Source: JAJRAL01 sp050015815
GTDB taxonomy: Archaea > Thermoplasmatota > Thermoplasmata > Methanomassiliicoccales > UBA472
Direction: 5' to 3'
Length of the DNA stretch: 24,757 nt
Assembly: GCA_050015815.1 (NCBI GenBank)
Contig: JBEKAR010000003.1
Location: 1 to 24,757, forward strand
The notes below the pieces were generated by a model. It was not told the origin of the DNA, searched no databases, and worked only from the letters and a program-made list of their open reading frames with translations. This document shows positions 14,049 to 22,722 of this stretch, piece by piece. A program made the translations under genes and the position numbers. Numbering within the stretch: the stretch's first letter is position 1; the number at the start of each line of letters is the position of its first letter.

Positions 14049-17000
14049 TCAGGGGTTCTTCGGCTCTTCCGGCTTCGGCTCATCGACGATCGGCCCGGAC
14101 GCTTCCTCTGGGGGCTTCTGCTCCGGCGGTACCTGCTCCTCAGGCTTCTTCTGCACCACCTTCTTCTCCGCCGGGCGTCTCACGATGCGCCTGATTGGCT
14201 TCTGCTCCACCGCCGCGGCCTCGGCCGGCTCGGCCGCTCCGGCCTGTCCGCCGAAGACCGTGCCGCACTTGTTGCAGATCGTCGAGCCTCTCGGGTTCAG
14301 GGTCCCGCAGACCGGGCAGGCGAAGGCGGTAGCGGTCTTGCGCTTCTCCTCTTCCTGCGAGAGCCACCTCTCGAAGCTGATGTATGAGGGCTGCTTCTTG
14401 TACCACTCCAGGAACCTCGTCTCGTTGTATTTCTTCCCGAGGGCCGCCTTGCCCTGCTCCCTGAAGTTGTCGACGTAGGCGTCGTAGTGGCGGCGCATCC
14501 CCTTGATGTACTCGTCCTCCTCCTCGGCCATCGGCTCGGTGACGAACTTCGCGCCACATTCTGGGCACTCCGTCGCCGCCGCCGGTATCCAGGCTCCGCA
14601 CTGGCTGCACTTCGCCGTGCCGGTCTCGAAGACCGTGCCGCACTTCGGGCACTTCTTCGCGCTCTCCGGTATCAGCGCTCCGCACTCCCCGCACTCGACC
14701 ATCCGGCCGAGCCCGGTGCGGTACATGTAGACCGAGACAGCGACGACGCCTGCCAGGACCACCAGTACGATCAGTATCCAGACCCAGATAGGCATCGAGG
14801 TCTCGGATCCCTGGGCCTGGACGTTGATCGAGGTGCTCGACTGCGTCGTCTGGTTGGCGAGCCTGACCTCGACCATGATGTTGTATAGCTGGCCGCTCGG
14901 AATGTCGGCAGGAACGTGCAGCACCGTCTGGAACCAGCCCGATGAGGTCGTAATTGTGGTTATGTTGAGGCCGACCTGCTGGTGGGATGTCGGATCGACA
15001 ATCTTCGTCACGATTGTGATATTCGAGAGCGGCCGTTGCGTGATCGTGTTGTAGATGTAGCCGTTCACCAACACCTGGCTATCCAGACTGTACTCCGTGC
15101 CCGAAATGGGCTGACCGATGCGGATATCGGGGTTCGGCGTGTTGACGCGGAAGCTAGTGGTGATTATGTTGTTGAGCTTCGATATCTCCGGAATCGAGTT
15201 CGGCCGGTCGATCTGGACCTTCAGGGTGTAGTTGTATGGGTATGCCAGCGTCACGGTCCAGTTGAAATCGATGACCTTCGTCTCATTGGCCAGGAAGGTC
15301 CGCGTAGTGTTCGCGATCATCGTCGGGAAGTTGAGCGAGTCGAGCGCGGACAGTTCGATGAGCGCGTTCTGCGCCGTCGAGTAGCCGTCGTTCTTGATGA
15401 CCACCCTCACATTCACCGCCTCTCCGTAGACCGCGCTGCTGACGGCATGGCCGCCCGCGTTCGTCACGTTGATGCCGCCGATGAATTCCAGGTCAGGCCT
15501 CATGTCGACGACCTTCACCTGGGCCGTGTAGATCGGGTTCGCGTGGCCGATCTTCGGTATCTCGTTGAAGGGGTCGACCTGAACCGTGATGTTGCGGAAC
15601 TGCTCCTTGCCCATCGTGTTCGGTATCGCGGTCCAGGAGCCGGTCGCGGTCTCGGTCACCGACGGTCCGATATCGAGTATCGTGACGTCGCTGATTAGGA
15701 TCCCGGTCCCGGCCTGCCCGAGCCAGAAGTACACTCTGACGTTCTTCGCGTCGGACTGTCCGGTGTTCATCACGGAGGCCTGCATCGATAGCTGCGCTCC
15801 GACTGCGACCTGGGTCGGCGTGAAGATTATGTTCTGTGCTTGGAAGTCCGCGTAGTTGAGGACCAGCACGGGCACGGTCACATTGTCGTTCGATGTGATG
15901 TGCTCCGGAACCGCGCGGTTCGAATTCACCTCGATCAGGACCGAGTGCGAACCGGGCCAGCTCGGGGTCCAGAGGACGATCGTTCCGGCGGTGCCGCTCG
16001 CTGGCACGTTCGACAGGATCGTGGTGTTGAAGCGCACCCTTGCTCCGGTCGGAGTGATGTCGGTGAAGTTCACCATCACGTTGAGCGCGTCGATGTCCCC
16101 GGTGTTATGGACCACGATGCTGATCGAGACGCTGGTGTTCGTGGTCGGGCTGTTCGGGATCACTGTGACGTCCGTGGCGGAGATCGAGAGCTCGGCGATG
16201 CCGTGTACGTTGACGAACGTCCAGTTCGACATGCTGTGGTCGGTCATCTCCTTGATCGCCCCCTCGGGGTCGACTGCGACCGATATGTTGTGGATTCCGA
16301 GAGGCATGACCGCAATCCAGATCACCGTCAGGGTGACTGTCTGCCCTGGCACGATGTTGCCGATGATGTCGTCAACGATGAGCGTCGAGCCGTCCTTGAA
16401 CCTCACTAGCACGTTGTTCGCCGGGACGACCCCGTTGTTCGTCACGTTGACCGTGATGGTCACGTTGTCCGAGCGGTAGGGGTTGGCGTTCGAGACGTGC
16501 ATCGGCGGATCGAGGTCCGGCAGTGCGCCCGGTATCTGGATCTGAGCCAGCTTGTCGGTTCTGAGCAGGGGCTGGACGTAAGGCAGCAGAGAAACCGCCA
16601 TCACCGCCGAGTCGAACCTCATGTGGTTGAACCGGAAGGTCGCATTTGCGAGGTAGTTGCCGTAGAATTCCGGGGCGCTCGACGGGTAGATCACGTCGCT
16701 CAACGCCCTGAAGAGCGCCACTCCTTGCTGGTTGGTCATCTCGACGGCGTACAGCGTGTCGTTGACGTTCCACCTTAGCTGAACTGTCGCGTTCGGCAGA
16801 GGGGCCGCCATTCCGTCTAGGACGGTGACGTCGATCCACTGGTAGAGCACCCCCAAGGCGTTGTCCGTCAGGGCGACCGCCGGGATCGCGCACGCGGTGA
16901 GCCTCGCCACCGCATTCCCTCCGAAGTGGCTCCAGACCGTGTGGAATGTGGTATTGCTGGCGTCAAGGACCGCGTTCGAGCCGACCGGAGCGACGATGTC

Positions 17001-20000
17001 CGATCCGATGTCGCACCCATTCATAGTGACGTGCGCGTTGCCCTCGAGCCTGAGGCCGACGTTGTTATAGAGCTGTCCCGTCTGCATGACCACCTGACCG
17101 TTGCCAATCACAAACATCCAGATCTGCATGGTCGAAGTGATCCCTGCGGAGCCGATGACCAGCTTGCCGTTGTCCTGCACGAAGATGCAGGCCGCGCCGG
17201 TGACCAGCTGATTGATATTGAGCATTCCGTTCGTGATGTACAGCGTTCCGCTGTCCCTAACGACGACCTTGGCATAGGAGAACGTCGTTCCGTTGAGCAC
17301 GACCGTGCTCGTGCCCTGGACCACGAGGTCCGCGGGACCGGTCTGCACGTCAACCGTGATGCTCACAGAGGCCGCGTTGTTCGCGTAGCTGGACTCGGGT
17401 ATGGTGCGGTCCGGATTGACGAGCACCGTCAGGTTGAACGTCCCTGGCAGGGTCGGAACCCAAGTCAGGTTCGCCACGTTCATGCCCTCGGAGGGCACGT
17501 CGATGACCGCGATGCTAACCCGGAAGCCGCCTGCCCAAAGCTCGACCGAGACGCCAATCGCAGCCACCGGCCCGTTGTTATGGACCGTCGCGTTCACGTA
17601 GACGATGTCACCGGTCAGCGGCGCCGAAGGCCAGACATTGATGTCCGTCGCGGTGATGGAGAGCTCTGGCATCGCACTGGCGATGACGAGCTGGACCGAG
17701 ACGTCCTGCACCGTCAACGGTTCGGTGTACGGATGCAGTGCTATCGGCAGAGCCGGGGAACCAAGGCCATCAAAGCTGGCGTTCGCGACATAGTTCCCAA
17801 CGAAGTTGTTGCTCGTGGCCGTGATGATGTCGCATATCGCCTGGAACTCGATCACGCCCGCCTCATCGGTCAGGCCGGAAGCGTAGAGCGAGTCGTTGCT
17901 GTAGAACCTCAGCTCCACGAACGCTCCAGCGATCGGCATCTTGTTGCCGTCGACCGCCGTCACGGTAATCATTCTGTAGTGATAGACCAAGGCGGACTCG
18001 CTCGGCTGGACCGAAGGAACGACGACGGATGTCAGCGTCGCGAACGCATGACCGCCGAGTTCATTCATTGGCTGGGCGAGACTCGAATCCTCGATGCCGA
18101 TCGTGGCGAACGATGTGGTCGGAGCGATTATCCTCGAACCGATCTGGCTGTCGTCAGCGGTGAAGTGGCTCTGTCCGTCGAGGTTTAGGATGACGTTGCC
18201 GCCGAGAGAGCTCGCTGCAAGGCTCATGACCGAGTCGTTCATCAGATAGACGTCGATGACGTAGTTCGAATCGAGCGTCGCGTTATTCAGGATGATCGTT
18301 CCATGGTCCATGACGTATATCCTGAACTCGTCCGCGTGGTTCTGCAGGATGTTGAAGGTGGCGTTGCTGATTATCAGCGTGCCCTGATCCTCCACCACGA
18401 CCTTGCCGCGATGATAGAACGTCGCGTTGGCGAAGGTCATGACCTGGTTTCCTGAGACGACAAGGTCGTACGGCGTTATCGTCAGGTTCACATTTATTGT
18501 GGTCGAGGCCACGTTGTTGTCGTAGCGGTATTCGGCCGGGTTGTGCGCCGGGTTCACCACCACGAAGATCTGATAGGTGCCGATCTGGCTCGGGATCCAA
18601 GTGAAGGTCGTCACGTTCGTTCCGAGCGCCGACACGTTGATGATCGAGGTGCCGAGGAGATTCCCGACGGTCGCCGGGTCACCGCTATAGTAAGCGACCA
18701 CGACGTTCCTCGCGTCGGCGCGTCCGAGCGTGTTCGAGACCGTGACGCTAATCGTCGCAGGCACATCGGTCCATGCCGGTTGCGGGTTGATCGAGATCGA
18801 GCTCGATGTGATTGCCAGGTCCGGCTCGTCCGGAAGCACTTGGACCTGAATCGACATGATGTTGTTGCCCTTGTGCAACTCGACGATCTTGTTGTAGGGG
18901 TCGATCTTCACCGTGATGGTGTGCGCGCCTGGCGGAGTCGCGAACCACTGGAGCGAGAGAATGACCGTCTCGCCGGCACCGATCGAAGCGATGGTACGGT
19001 TTCCGATCGCGTTGGAACCATCGTAGAACTCGACGAAGACGTTCCTCGCGCCGGTGAGCCCTAGGTTCCGGATCGCCGCATTGATGGTCACCGTGTCGTT
19101 GATGTAGACGGTCGACGGATTGGTCGAGAGGCTCATGACTGCCAGGTCGGGCAGGTCGAGGAAGAGGCCGCTGATCGTGACATCGACCTCCTGCGATTGA
19201 ATGCCCATCTCCGGGTAGGGGTAGAACGAGACGCCCGCCTCTGCATAGTACCAGATGCCTGAAGCGTTCTGATATGAGATGTTCAATAGATAGTCACCGA
19301 CGACCTGCGAATTCGGCATGCTCGACGAATTGATGTATTCGGAAAGGAGCGGGATCCTGACCGTGCCATCGGGACCTGTGGCTGTATAGTTGCCCGCAGA
19401 TCTGCCCAGGTAACTCAGGACCTCAGCGGGCGGAACGGTGCTGACTCCACTCGGAGAGTAGTACTGTGCCTGCGCGCCGCCGAGCATCATGTGAGCGTCG
19501 ACGGTTGCTCCAGCAACTGGCAGCCCTTGTTCGTCGCTTATGTTGACGTTCGCCCATCTGTAGATGTAGACCGTCGGTTTCAGGGTAACGTTAATCCAAA
19601 TCTTGTCTATCCAGACATCTGATTGTCCTGCGACAGAAGCGAACCGGAGATTCAAATCACTCAGCTGATTGACAGACCTTACTCCGGCCGCATACAAATC
19701 GAACGAACCGGTCCTGAGACTAACCGTCAACTGCGGTTGGATGGACGTGTTGCGGAGTGGTTGACCCTCCAACCCCCACTGGAAGTAATTAGTCGGCCGT
19801 GTGGCACCAGGTGCAATATAGGCTACATATATGGTCGCAGAGGAGATGTCGCCAGCCAAGCTACTTGTATTGAATTCGTCAAGTGCGAAGACGTCCCCCC
19901 CACCAACTACAGCGTAGCGCAAGTCTCCGTAGACTGTTATGTTTCTGATTAGTTGGTTTGTGTTATCCGCTGACCCCTTTCTGAGTGGTGTGAACGTTGA

Positions 20001-21413
20001 TGACACGTCATTCGTGTACACCGCGGGCTCTCTGCTAGCTAGGGGGTCCGGATTCTTTTCCATGTTGAAGCTTGTGCCGTAGAGGTAGCATTGGGATGTG
20101 TCGTAGACCTGAAGGGTATCATGTATCAGAGAATCGTTGGAAAAGTCCACGTCGAGATAGGAGTCGATTGCCGTCAACGTCGTTCCTTCAGCAACGGTGA
20201 TGCTGCGATACGCCGGGAAGGACAGGTCGATCGTGAACCAGATGCGGTTGATGTGGATCGTCGCCGTCGGATCTGTGTTGGCCAGTTGTATGGTGAGGTG
20301 GGTCAGGTCCTCGGCCGACATCATCGGAAGCGCGACGCTCGCCTGGACGTCGCCATTGATCGACGTGTTGTAACCTTGCGCCGTGTCGTGGATCATCAGG
20401 CCGGTGTTGTCGAGCCCGGCGTTCTGGAACGAGTAGAATACCGTGTTACCGGCGGCATATCCAGCGTCGGTGTGATACTCCACGTGCAACCTGACGTTCG
20501 CATGGTCGAACACGAGCCCGTACAAGTCGTTCAAGTCCGTCTGGAGAAGATGGCCTGGCGCCAGGTCGATGTACCTCTGGTCGCTCATCCTGATGTCGCC
20601 GATAGCGGCTCCGGTAGCCGTGTTGCCGCTGCCGAACTCGCTCGGCATTCTTTCGAGCGTGTAGAGGACATCCTGCCTCGCCGCCGTATCGGAGGCGAAC
20701 GAGTAATCGTGATTGAACATCAACGAGGGTGCGCTCCCGTTGCTGGTGAACACGCCGTCTATGCTTGAGTTCTCTATGAGGACGTTGCTCGAAGAGAAGA
20801 AGAGAACGGGTGAGCTATCGAAGTAGGCCGCAGGGAAGTAGTTCTGGTCACAGTAGTCTGAGATATTGGCATAACTATGACCCTGGACAACTGAATCGGA
20901 GAGGACAAAGGTGGAGTTGTCCACAACGAGGTGACCAGGGAATTCGAGGACGGAGCCGTTGTTCGCCTCGAGGCGCCCGCCGTTCTGAACTAGCACGCCC
21001 AGGCTCGGGAAGTTGTATATCTGATCGAGATAACTAGTAAGGGACGAGTTCTCGAGGATGAGCTGACCTCCGTCCTCGATGGTCAAGGTGTATTCGTGGT
21101 TCGTGTCGCTAGTCGGGTCGTTGGACATACCGCAATCCTGCGTGAACGCGATGCCGCCGTCGATGACGTGCACCACTCCGCCGGCGCGGATCGTCAGGTT
21201 CCCGTCCATGTAATGGACGGACCCGTCGATCGTCCACGACGAGGTGTCATAACCGCTCCCGATGACGACGTCCCCGTTCGGAAGATAGGACGGCAGGGCC
21301 GCCCTCCCGACAGAAGGTACGCCAACAATGACCAGTCCGGCGAACAGTGAAAACACTAGGCACCAGACAATCCCTAGACTCGTTAGTTTGCTCTTAAGGG
21401 TACGACTATCCAT
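14049..21413 (-). CDS. Giant surface protein: beta-helix and CARDB domains, membrane anchor, cytoplasmic zinc-ribbon tail
   Basis: A 2454-residue protein. A signal peptide covers residues 8-33. Residues 40-740 are beta-rich, opening with a parallel beta-helix-like stretch. Then come CARDB-like domains 1 and 2 (about 750-975), a beta-helix-like plus carboxypeptidase-regulatory-like unit (980-1245), CARDB 3 (1248-1357), a second copy of that unit (1358-1625), CARDB 4-7 (1631-2088) and a last Ig-like domain. CARDB domains show the xPDLxV start and the NxG..A.NV core. One membrane helix (2207-2231) follows. The tail has three four-Cys zinc ribbons (CGECG..CPKCG, CSQCG..CPECG, CPVCG..CNKCG), with a charged helical insert between ribbons 2 and 3, and ends Pro/Glu-rich. 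The N-terminus is outside and the tail inside. The many NxT/S sequons suggest N-glycosylation. The ATG at 21413 is chosen over the open frame to 21458 because it has AGGTGGG and lies downstream of the TATA-predicted start. Likely an adhesin or cell-surface stalk. Confidence 0.9.
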   Translation of the reverse strand: MDSRTLKSKLTSLGIVWCLVFSLFAGLVIVGVPSVGRAALPSYLPNGDVVIGSGYDTSSWTIDGSVHYMDGNLTIRAGGVVHVIDGGIAFTQDCGMSNDPTSDTNHEYTLTIEDGGQLILENSSLTSYLDQIYNFPSLGVLVQNGGRLEANNGSVLEFPGHLVVDNSTFVLSDSVVQGHSYANISDYCDQNYFPAAYFDSSPVLFFSSSNVLIENSSIDGVFTSNGSAPSLMFNHDYSFASDTAARQDVLYTLERMPSEFGSGNTATGAAIGDIRMSDQRYIDLAPGHLLQTDLNDLYGLVFDHANVRLHVEYHTDAGYAAGNTVFYSFQNAGLDNTGLMIHDTAQGYNTSINGDVQASVALPMMSAEDLTHLTIQLANTDPTATIHINRIWFTIDLSFPAYRSITVAEGTTLTAIDSYLDVDFSNDSLIHDTLQVYDTSQCYLYGTSFNMEKNPDPLASREPAVYTNDVSSTFTPLRKGSADNTNQLIRNITVYGDLRYAVVGGGDVFALDEFNTSSLAGDISSATIYVAYIAPGATRPTNYFQWGLEGQPLRNTSIQPQLTVSLRTGSFDLYAAGVRSVNQLSDLNLRFASVAGQSDVWIDKIWINVTLKPTVYIYRWANVNISDEQGLPVAGATVDAHMMLGGAQAQYYSPSGVSTVPPAEVLSYLGRSAGNYTATGPDGTVRIPLLSEYINSSSMPNSQVVGDYLLNISYQNASGIWYYAEAGVSFYPYPEMGIQSQEVDVTISGLFLDLPDLAVMSLSTNPSTVYINDTVTINAAIRNLGLTGARNVFVEFYDGSNAIGNRTIASIGAGETVILSLQWFATPPGAHTITVKIDPYNKIVELHKGNNIMSIQVQVLPDEPDLAITSSSISINPQPAWTDVPATISVTVSNTLGRADARNVVVAYYSGDPATVGNLLGTSIINVSALGTNVTTFTWIPSQIGTYQIFVVVNPAHNPAEYRYDNNVASTTINVNLTITPYDLVVSGNQVMTFANATFYHRGKVVVEDQGTLIISNATFNILQNHADEFRIYVMDHGTIILNNATLDSNYVIDVYLMNDSVMSLAASSLGGNVILNLDGQSHFTADDSQIGSRIIAPTTSFATIGIEDSSLAQPMNELGGHAFATLTSVVVPSVQPSESALVYHYRMITVTAVDGNKMPIAGAFVELRFYSNDSLYASGLTDEAGVIEFQAICDIITATSNNFVGNYVANASFDGLGSPALPIALHPYTEPLTVQDVSVQLVIASAMPELSITATDINVWPSAPLTGDIVYVNATVHNNGPVAAIGVSVELWAGGFRVSIAVIDVPSEGMNVANLTWVPTLPGTFNLTVLVNPDRTIPESSYANNAASVSITVDVQTGPADLVVQGTSTVVLNGTTFSYAKVVVRDSGTLYITNGMLNINQLVTGAACIFVQDNGKLVIGSAGITSTMQIWMFVIGNGQVVMQTGQLYNNVGLRLEGNAHVTMNGCDIGSDIVAPVGSNAVLDASNTTFHTVWSHFGGNAVARLTACAIPAVALTDNALGVLYQWIDVTVLDGMAAPLPNATVQLRWNVNDTLYAVEMTNQQGVALFRALSDVIYPSSAPEFYGNYLANATFRFNHMRFDSAVMAVSLLPYVQPLLRTDKLAQIQIPGALPDLDPPMHVSNANPYRSDNVTITVNVTNNGVVPANNVLVRFKDGSTLIVDDIIGNIVPGQTVTLTVIWIAVMPLGIHNISVAVDPEGAIKEMTDHSMSNWTFVNVHGIAELSISATDVTVIPNSPTTNTSVSISIVVHNTGDIDALNVMVNFTDITPTGARVRFNTTILSNVPASGTAGTIVLWTPSWPGSHSVLIEVNSNRAVPEHITSNDNVTVPVLVLNYADFQAQNIIFTPTQVAVGAQLSMQASVMNTGQSDAKNVRVYFWLGQAGTGILISDVTILDIGPSVTETATGSWTAIPNTMGKEQFRNITVQVDPFNEIPKIGHANPIYTAQVKVVDMRPDLEFIGGINVTNAGGHAVSSAVYGEAVNVRVVIKNDGYSTAQNALIELSALDSLNFPTMIANTTRTFLANETKVIDFNWTVTLAYPYNYTLKVQIDRPNSIPEISKLNNIITTSFRVNTPNPDIRIGQPISGTEYSLDSQVLVNGYIYNTITQRPLSNITIVTKIVDPTSHQQVGLNITTITTSSGWFQTVLHVPADIPSGQLYNIMVEVRLANQTTQSSTSINVQAQGSETSMPIWVWILIVLVVLAGVVAVSVYMYRTGLGRMVECGECGALIPESAKKCPKCGTVFETGTAKCSQCGAWIPAAATECPECGAKFVTEPMAEEEDEYIKGMRRHYDAYVDNFREQGKAALGKKYNETRFLEWYKKQPSYISFERWLSQEEEKRKTATAFACPVCGTLNPRGSTICNKCGTVFGGQAGAAEPAEAAAVEQKPIRRIVRRPAEKKVVQKKPEEQVPPEQKPPEEASGPIVDEPKPEEPKNP
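16524..17331 (-). repeat. internal duplication, copy B (beta-helix plus regulatory-like unit)
   Basis: Protein-level repeat inside the giant gene. It begins ADLVVQG, continues with beta-helix-like rungs (VVVRDSGTLYITN, FVQDNGKLVI, GSDIVAP), and ends with a regulatory-like domain containing YGNYLANATF and ALP. It is followed by a CARDB domain. Same order and near-identical spacing as copy A; diverged, so an old duplication. Confidence 0.75.
17676..18468 (-). repeat. internal duplication, copy A (beta-helix plus regulatory-like unit)
   Basis: The first copy begins YDLVVSG, with rungs VVVEDQGTLIISN, YVMDHGTIIL and GSRIIAP, and a regulatory-like domain containing VGNYVANASF. A CARDB domain beginning PELSITATD follows. 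Together with copy B it shows how the protein grew by module duplication. Confidence 0.75.
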
Positions 21414-21416
21414 AAG

Positions 21417-21423
21417 CCCACCT
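21417..21423 (-). promoter_or_regulatory. Shine-Dalgarno of the giant surface-protein gene
   Basis: AGGTGGG on the minus strand ends 3 bases before the ATG at 21413. It decides the start against the longer open frame beginning with TTG at 21458. Confidence 0.7.
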
Positions 21424-21463
21424 AAACCCTCCGGGTTCCCACTGCGCAAAGAAGCCAATCTGG

Positions 21464-21472
21464 TTATAAATA
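21464..21472 (-). promoter_or_regulatory. TATA box of the giant surface-protein gene
   Basis: TATTTATAA on the minus strand, centred near 21468, predicts a transcription start near 21441 and a leader of about 28 bases that includes the Shine-Dalgarno. Confidence 0.65.
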
Positions 21473-21496
21473 GGTATGGCTTAAATTGGCATTTTC

Positions 21497-21552
21497 GGTA
21501 GCGTCCTGGCTACCCCAAAGACGGGGTGTCCGCGGGGCTCCGGCGGAGCCTC
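21497..21552 (-). other. cluster of three hairpins, two mutually exclusive
   Basis: Hairpin 1 pairs GGTAGC (21497-21502) with GCTACC (21509-21514). Hairpin 2 pairs ACCCC (21512-21516) with GGGGT (21523-21527). Hairpin 3 pairs 21534-21541 with 21545-21552 (8 bp, one G-U, 3-base loop). Hairpins 1 and 2 share bases 21512-21514. They begin 8 bases after the coiled-coil/zinc-ribbon stop and end before the giant gene's TATA box, so they most likely form the 3' end of the upstream mRNA. No long T run follows. Confidence 0.45.
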
Positions 21553-21559
21553 GAAACGG

Positions 21560-22630
21560 CTACTTGCGCTTGATGATCTTCCGGATCGAAACGGAGCGCT
21601 TGACCTCTTCCTTCTTCTCTTCGGGCTTGGTCTCTTCCTTGGGAGCCTCCGCCTTCTTCGGCTCGGGGCGCGTGGGCTCCTCCTTCGGAGCCGCCGCCTT
21701 AGGCGTCGGGTTCTTCAGGTCCGCTCCGCAGGCGTAGCACGTGTCCGCGTTAGCGCTGACGATGGTCCGGCACTCCGGGCAGAACGTCTCCGCGAAGTTC
21801 GCCTCCTCCGTCACAACCGGTGTCGGGTCAGGCGCGCTCACCGGCTCTGGCATCGGTGGCGCTTCCACGACCTCCCGCCTCGCCTCGACGATCGGTTCCG
21901 GCTTCGGCGCCGGGGGCTGCGGCATCGGCTCTCGCCTTCTCTCGATGACCGGAGTCTCGGCTTCCAGGGTCACTCCCTCGCCGCGAAACGATCTCTCCCG
22001 CTCACCGAGGGCGCCCTCGCGGTCTGTCAATGACCTCTCCCACTCGACGAAGCGTTTCTGCTCGTCCATGACCAGGCGCTTGCTCTCTCCCAGCAGCATC
22101 TCTTGGTCCGAAATGACCTTGACCTTGGCGAGGAGCTCCTCGCGCCTAGCCGCCTGCTCCTCCAGGGCCTGCTTCAGCGCCTTCTCCTCGATGAGGACCT
22201 TCTCCTCGATCGCGGCGTAGCGCTGTGTCGCCTCACTGATCGCTGTCTCGTATTCGGTGGAGCGCTCGTGCAGGCTCAGCAGCTCGGTCTCCTTTGCCCC
22301 GAGCTCCCGGTCCCTCTTCTCCAGCTGCACCCTTCCCGTGTTCAGCATCGTCTCGAGCTGCCTCAGCTCCTGCTCCAGCGTTGTGAGCTCCTTCGTCTTC
22401 TTGGCGACGCCCGCCTCGCGAGGGACGAGCTCCTTCTCCCTTCCATCGAGCTCGTCCTGCTTGGCGGCGAGCTTCTCATCCCGATGGTCGAGGAATTCGG
22501 TGCGCTGCTTCAGCTGTGCCTCCAGGGCGTCCAGCTCATCGTGGCGCTTCTTGAGGTCGGCCTCCTGCGCCTTGATCTTGTCCTTGAACTCCTCGATAAC
22601 CTGCCAGATAGCGACGTTGTCTCCTGCCAA
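21560..22630 (-). CDS. Coiled-coil protein with C-terminal zinc ribbon
   Basis: A 356-residue cytoplasmic protein with no signal or membrane segment. Residues 15-235 are a continuous, highly charged coiled coil with many Glu/Lys heptads. About 236-280 is a Pro/Glu-rich linker. A four-Cys zinc ribbon CPEC..CYACG lies at about 281-300, and the rest is a Lys/Glu/Pro-rich tail ending in the basic SIRKIIKRK. The ribbon resembles the ones in the cytoplasmic tail of the giant protein encoded downstream. The start is a TTG at 22630, preceded by GGAGGGG at 6-base spacing, with a TATA-like element near 22690. It lies between the KaiC-like ATPase and the giant surface gene on one strand. Architecture suggests a scaffold or tether; the family is unrecognised. 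Its coiled coil is of the same style as the one fused to the KaiC-like domain at 3839-5869. Confidence 0.85.
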   Translation of the reverse strand: MAGDNVAIWQVIEEFKDKIKAQEADLKKRHDELDALEAQLKQRTEFLDHRDEKLAAKQDELDGREKELVPREAGVAKKTKELTTLEQELRQLETMLNTGRVQLEKRDRELGAKETELLSLHERSTEYETAISEATQRYAAIEEKVLIEEKALKQALEEQAARREELLAKVKVISDQEMLLGESKRLVMDEQKRFVEWERSLTDREGALGERERSFRGEGVTLEAETPVIERRREPMPQPPAPKPEPIVEARREVVEAPPMPEPVSAPDPTPVVTEEANFAETFCPECRTIVSANADTCYACGADLKNPTPKAAAPKEEPTRPEPKKAEAPKEETKPEEKKEEVKRSVSIRKIIKRK

Positions 22631-22682
22631 ACGCTTCCCCTCCAGGTTTCCCCTGAGCGGCTCGCGCAGTAATCCACACGGT

Positions 22683-22697
22683 ACACTTTAATCTTTT
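22683..22697 (-). promoter_or_regulatory. TATA-like box of the coiled-coil/zinc-ribbon gene
   Basis: AAAAAGATTAAAGTG on the minus strand, centred near 22690, sits 60 bases before the TTG start and would give a leader of about 33 bases. It suggests the gene is transcribed at least partly separately from the KaiC-like gene. Confidence 0.4.
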
Positions 22698-22722
22698 TCA
22701 GCCGCTGGTCAGAACTGGAACT

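Noticed and set aside
14140..14694. Alternative-frame protein within the zinc-ribbon tail
   Set aside because: It is an out-of-frame reading of the Cys/Pro/Glu-rich tail; the in-frame reading gives perfect CxxC pairs.
16926..18188. 420-codon open frame antisense to the giant gene
   Set aside because: A long antisense frame expected in GC-rich coding DNA. Its translation is rich in Arg/Asp/His/Val with no fold-like pattern, and it has no promoter or ribosome site. Similar antisense frames (for example 14982-15698 and 12066-13100) were dropped for the same reason.
21414..21458. TTG start 15 codons upstream for the giant surface protein
   Set aside because: It lies before the TATA-predicted transcription start and has no Shine-Dalgarno, whereas the ATG at 21413 has both.
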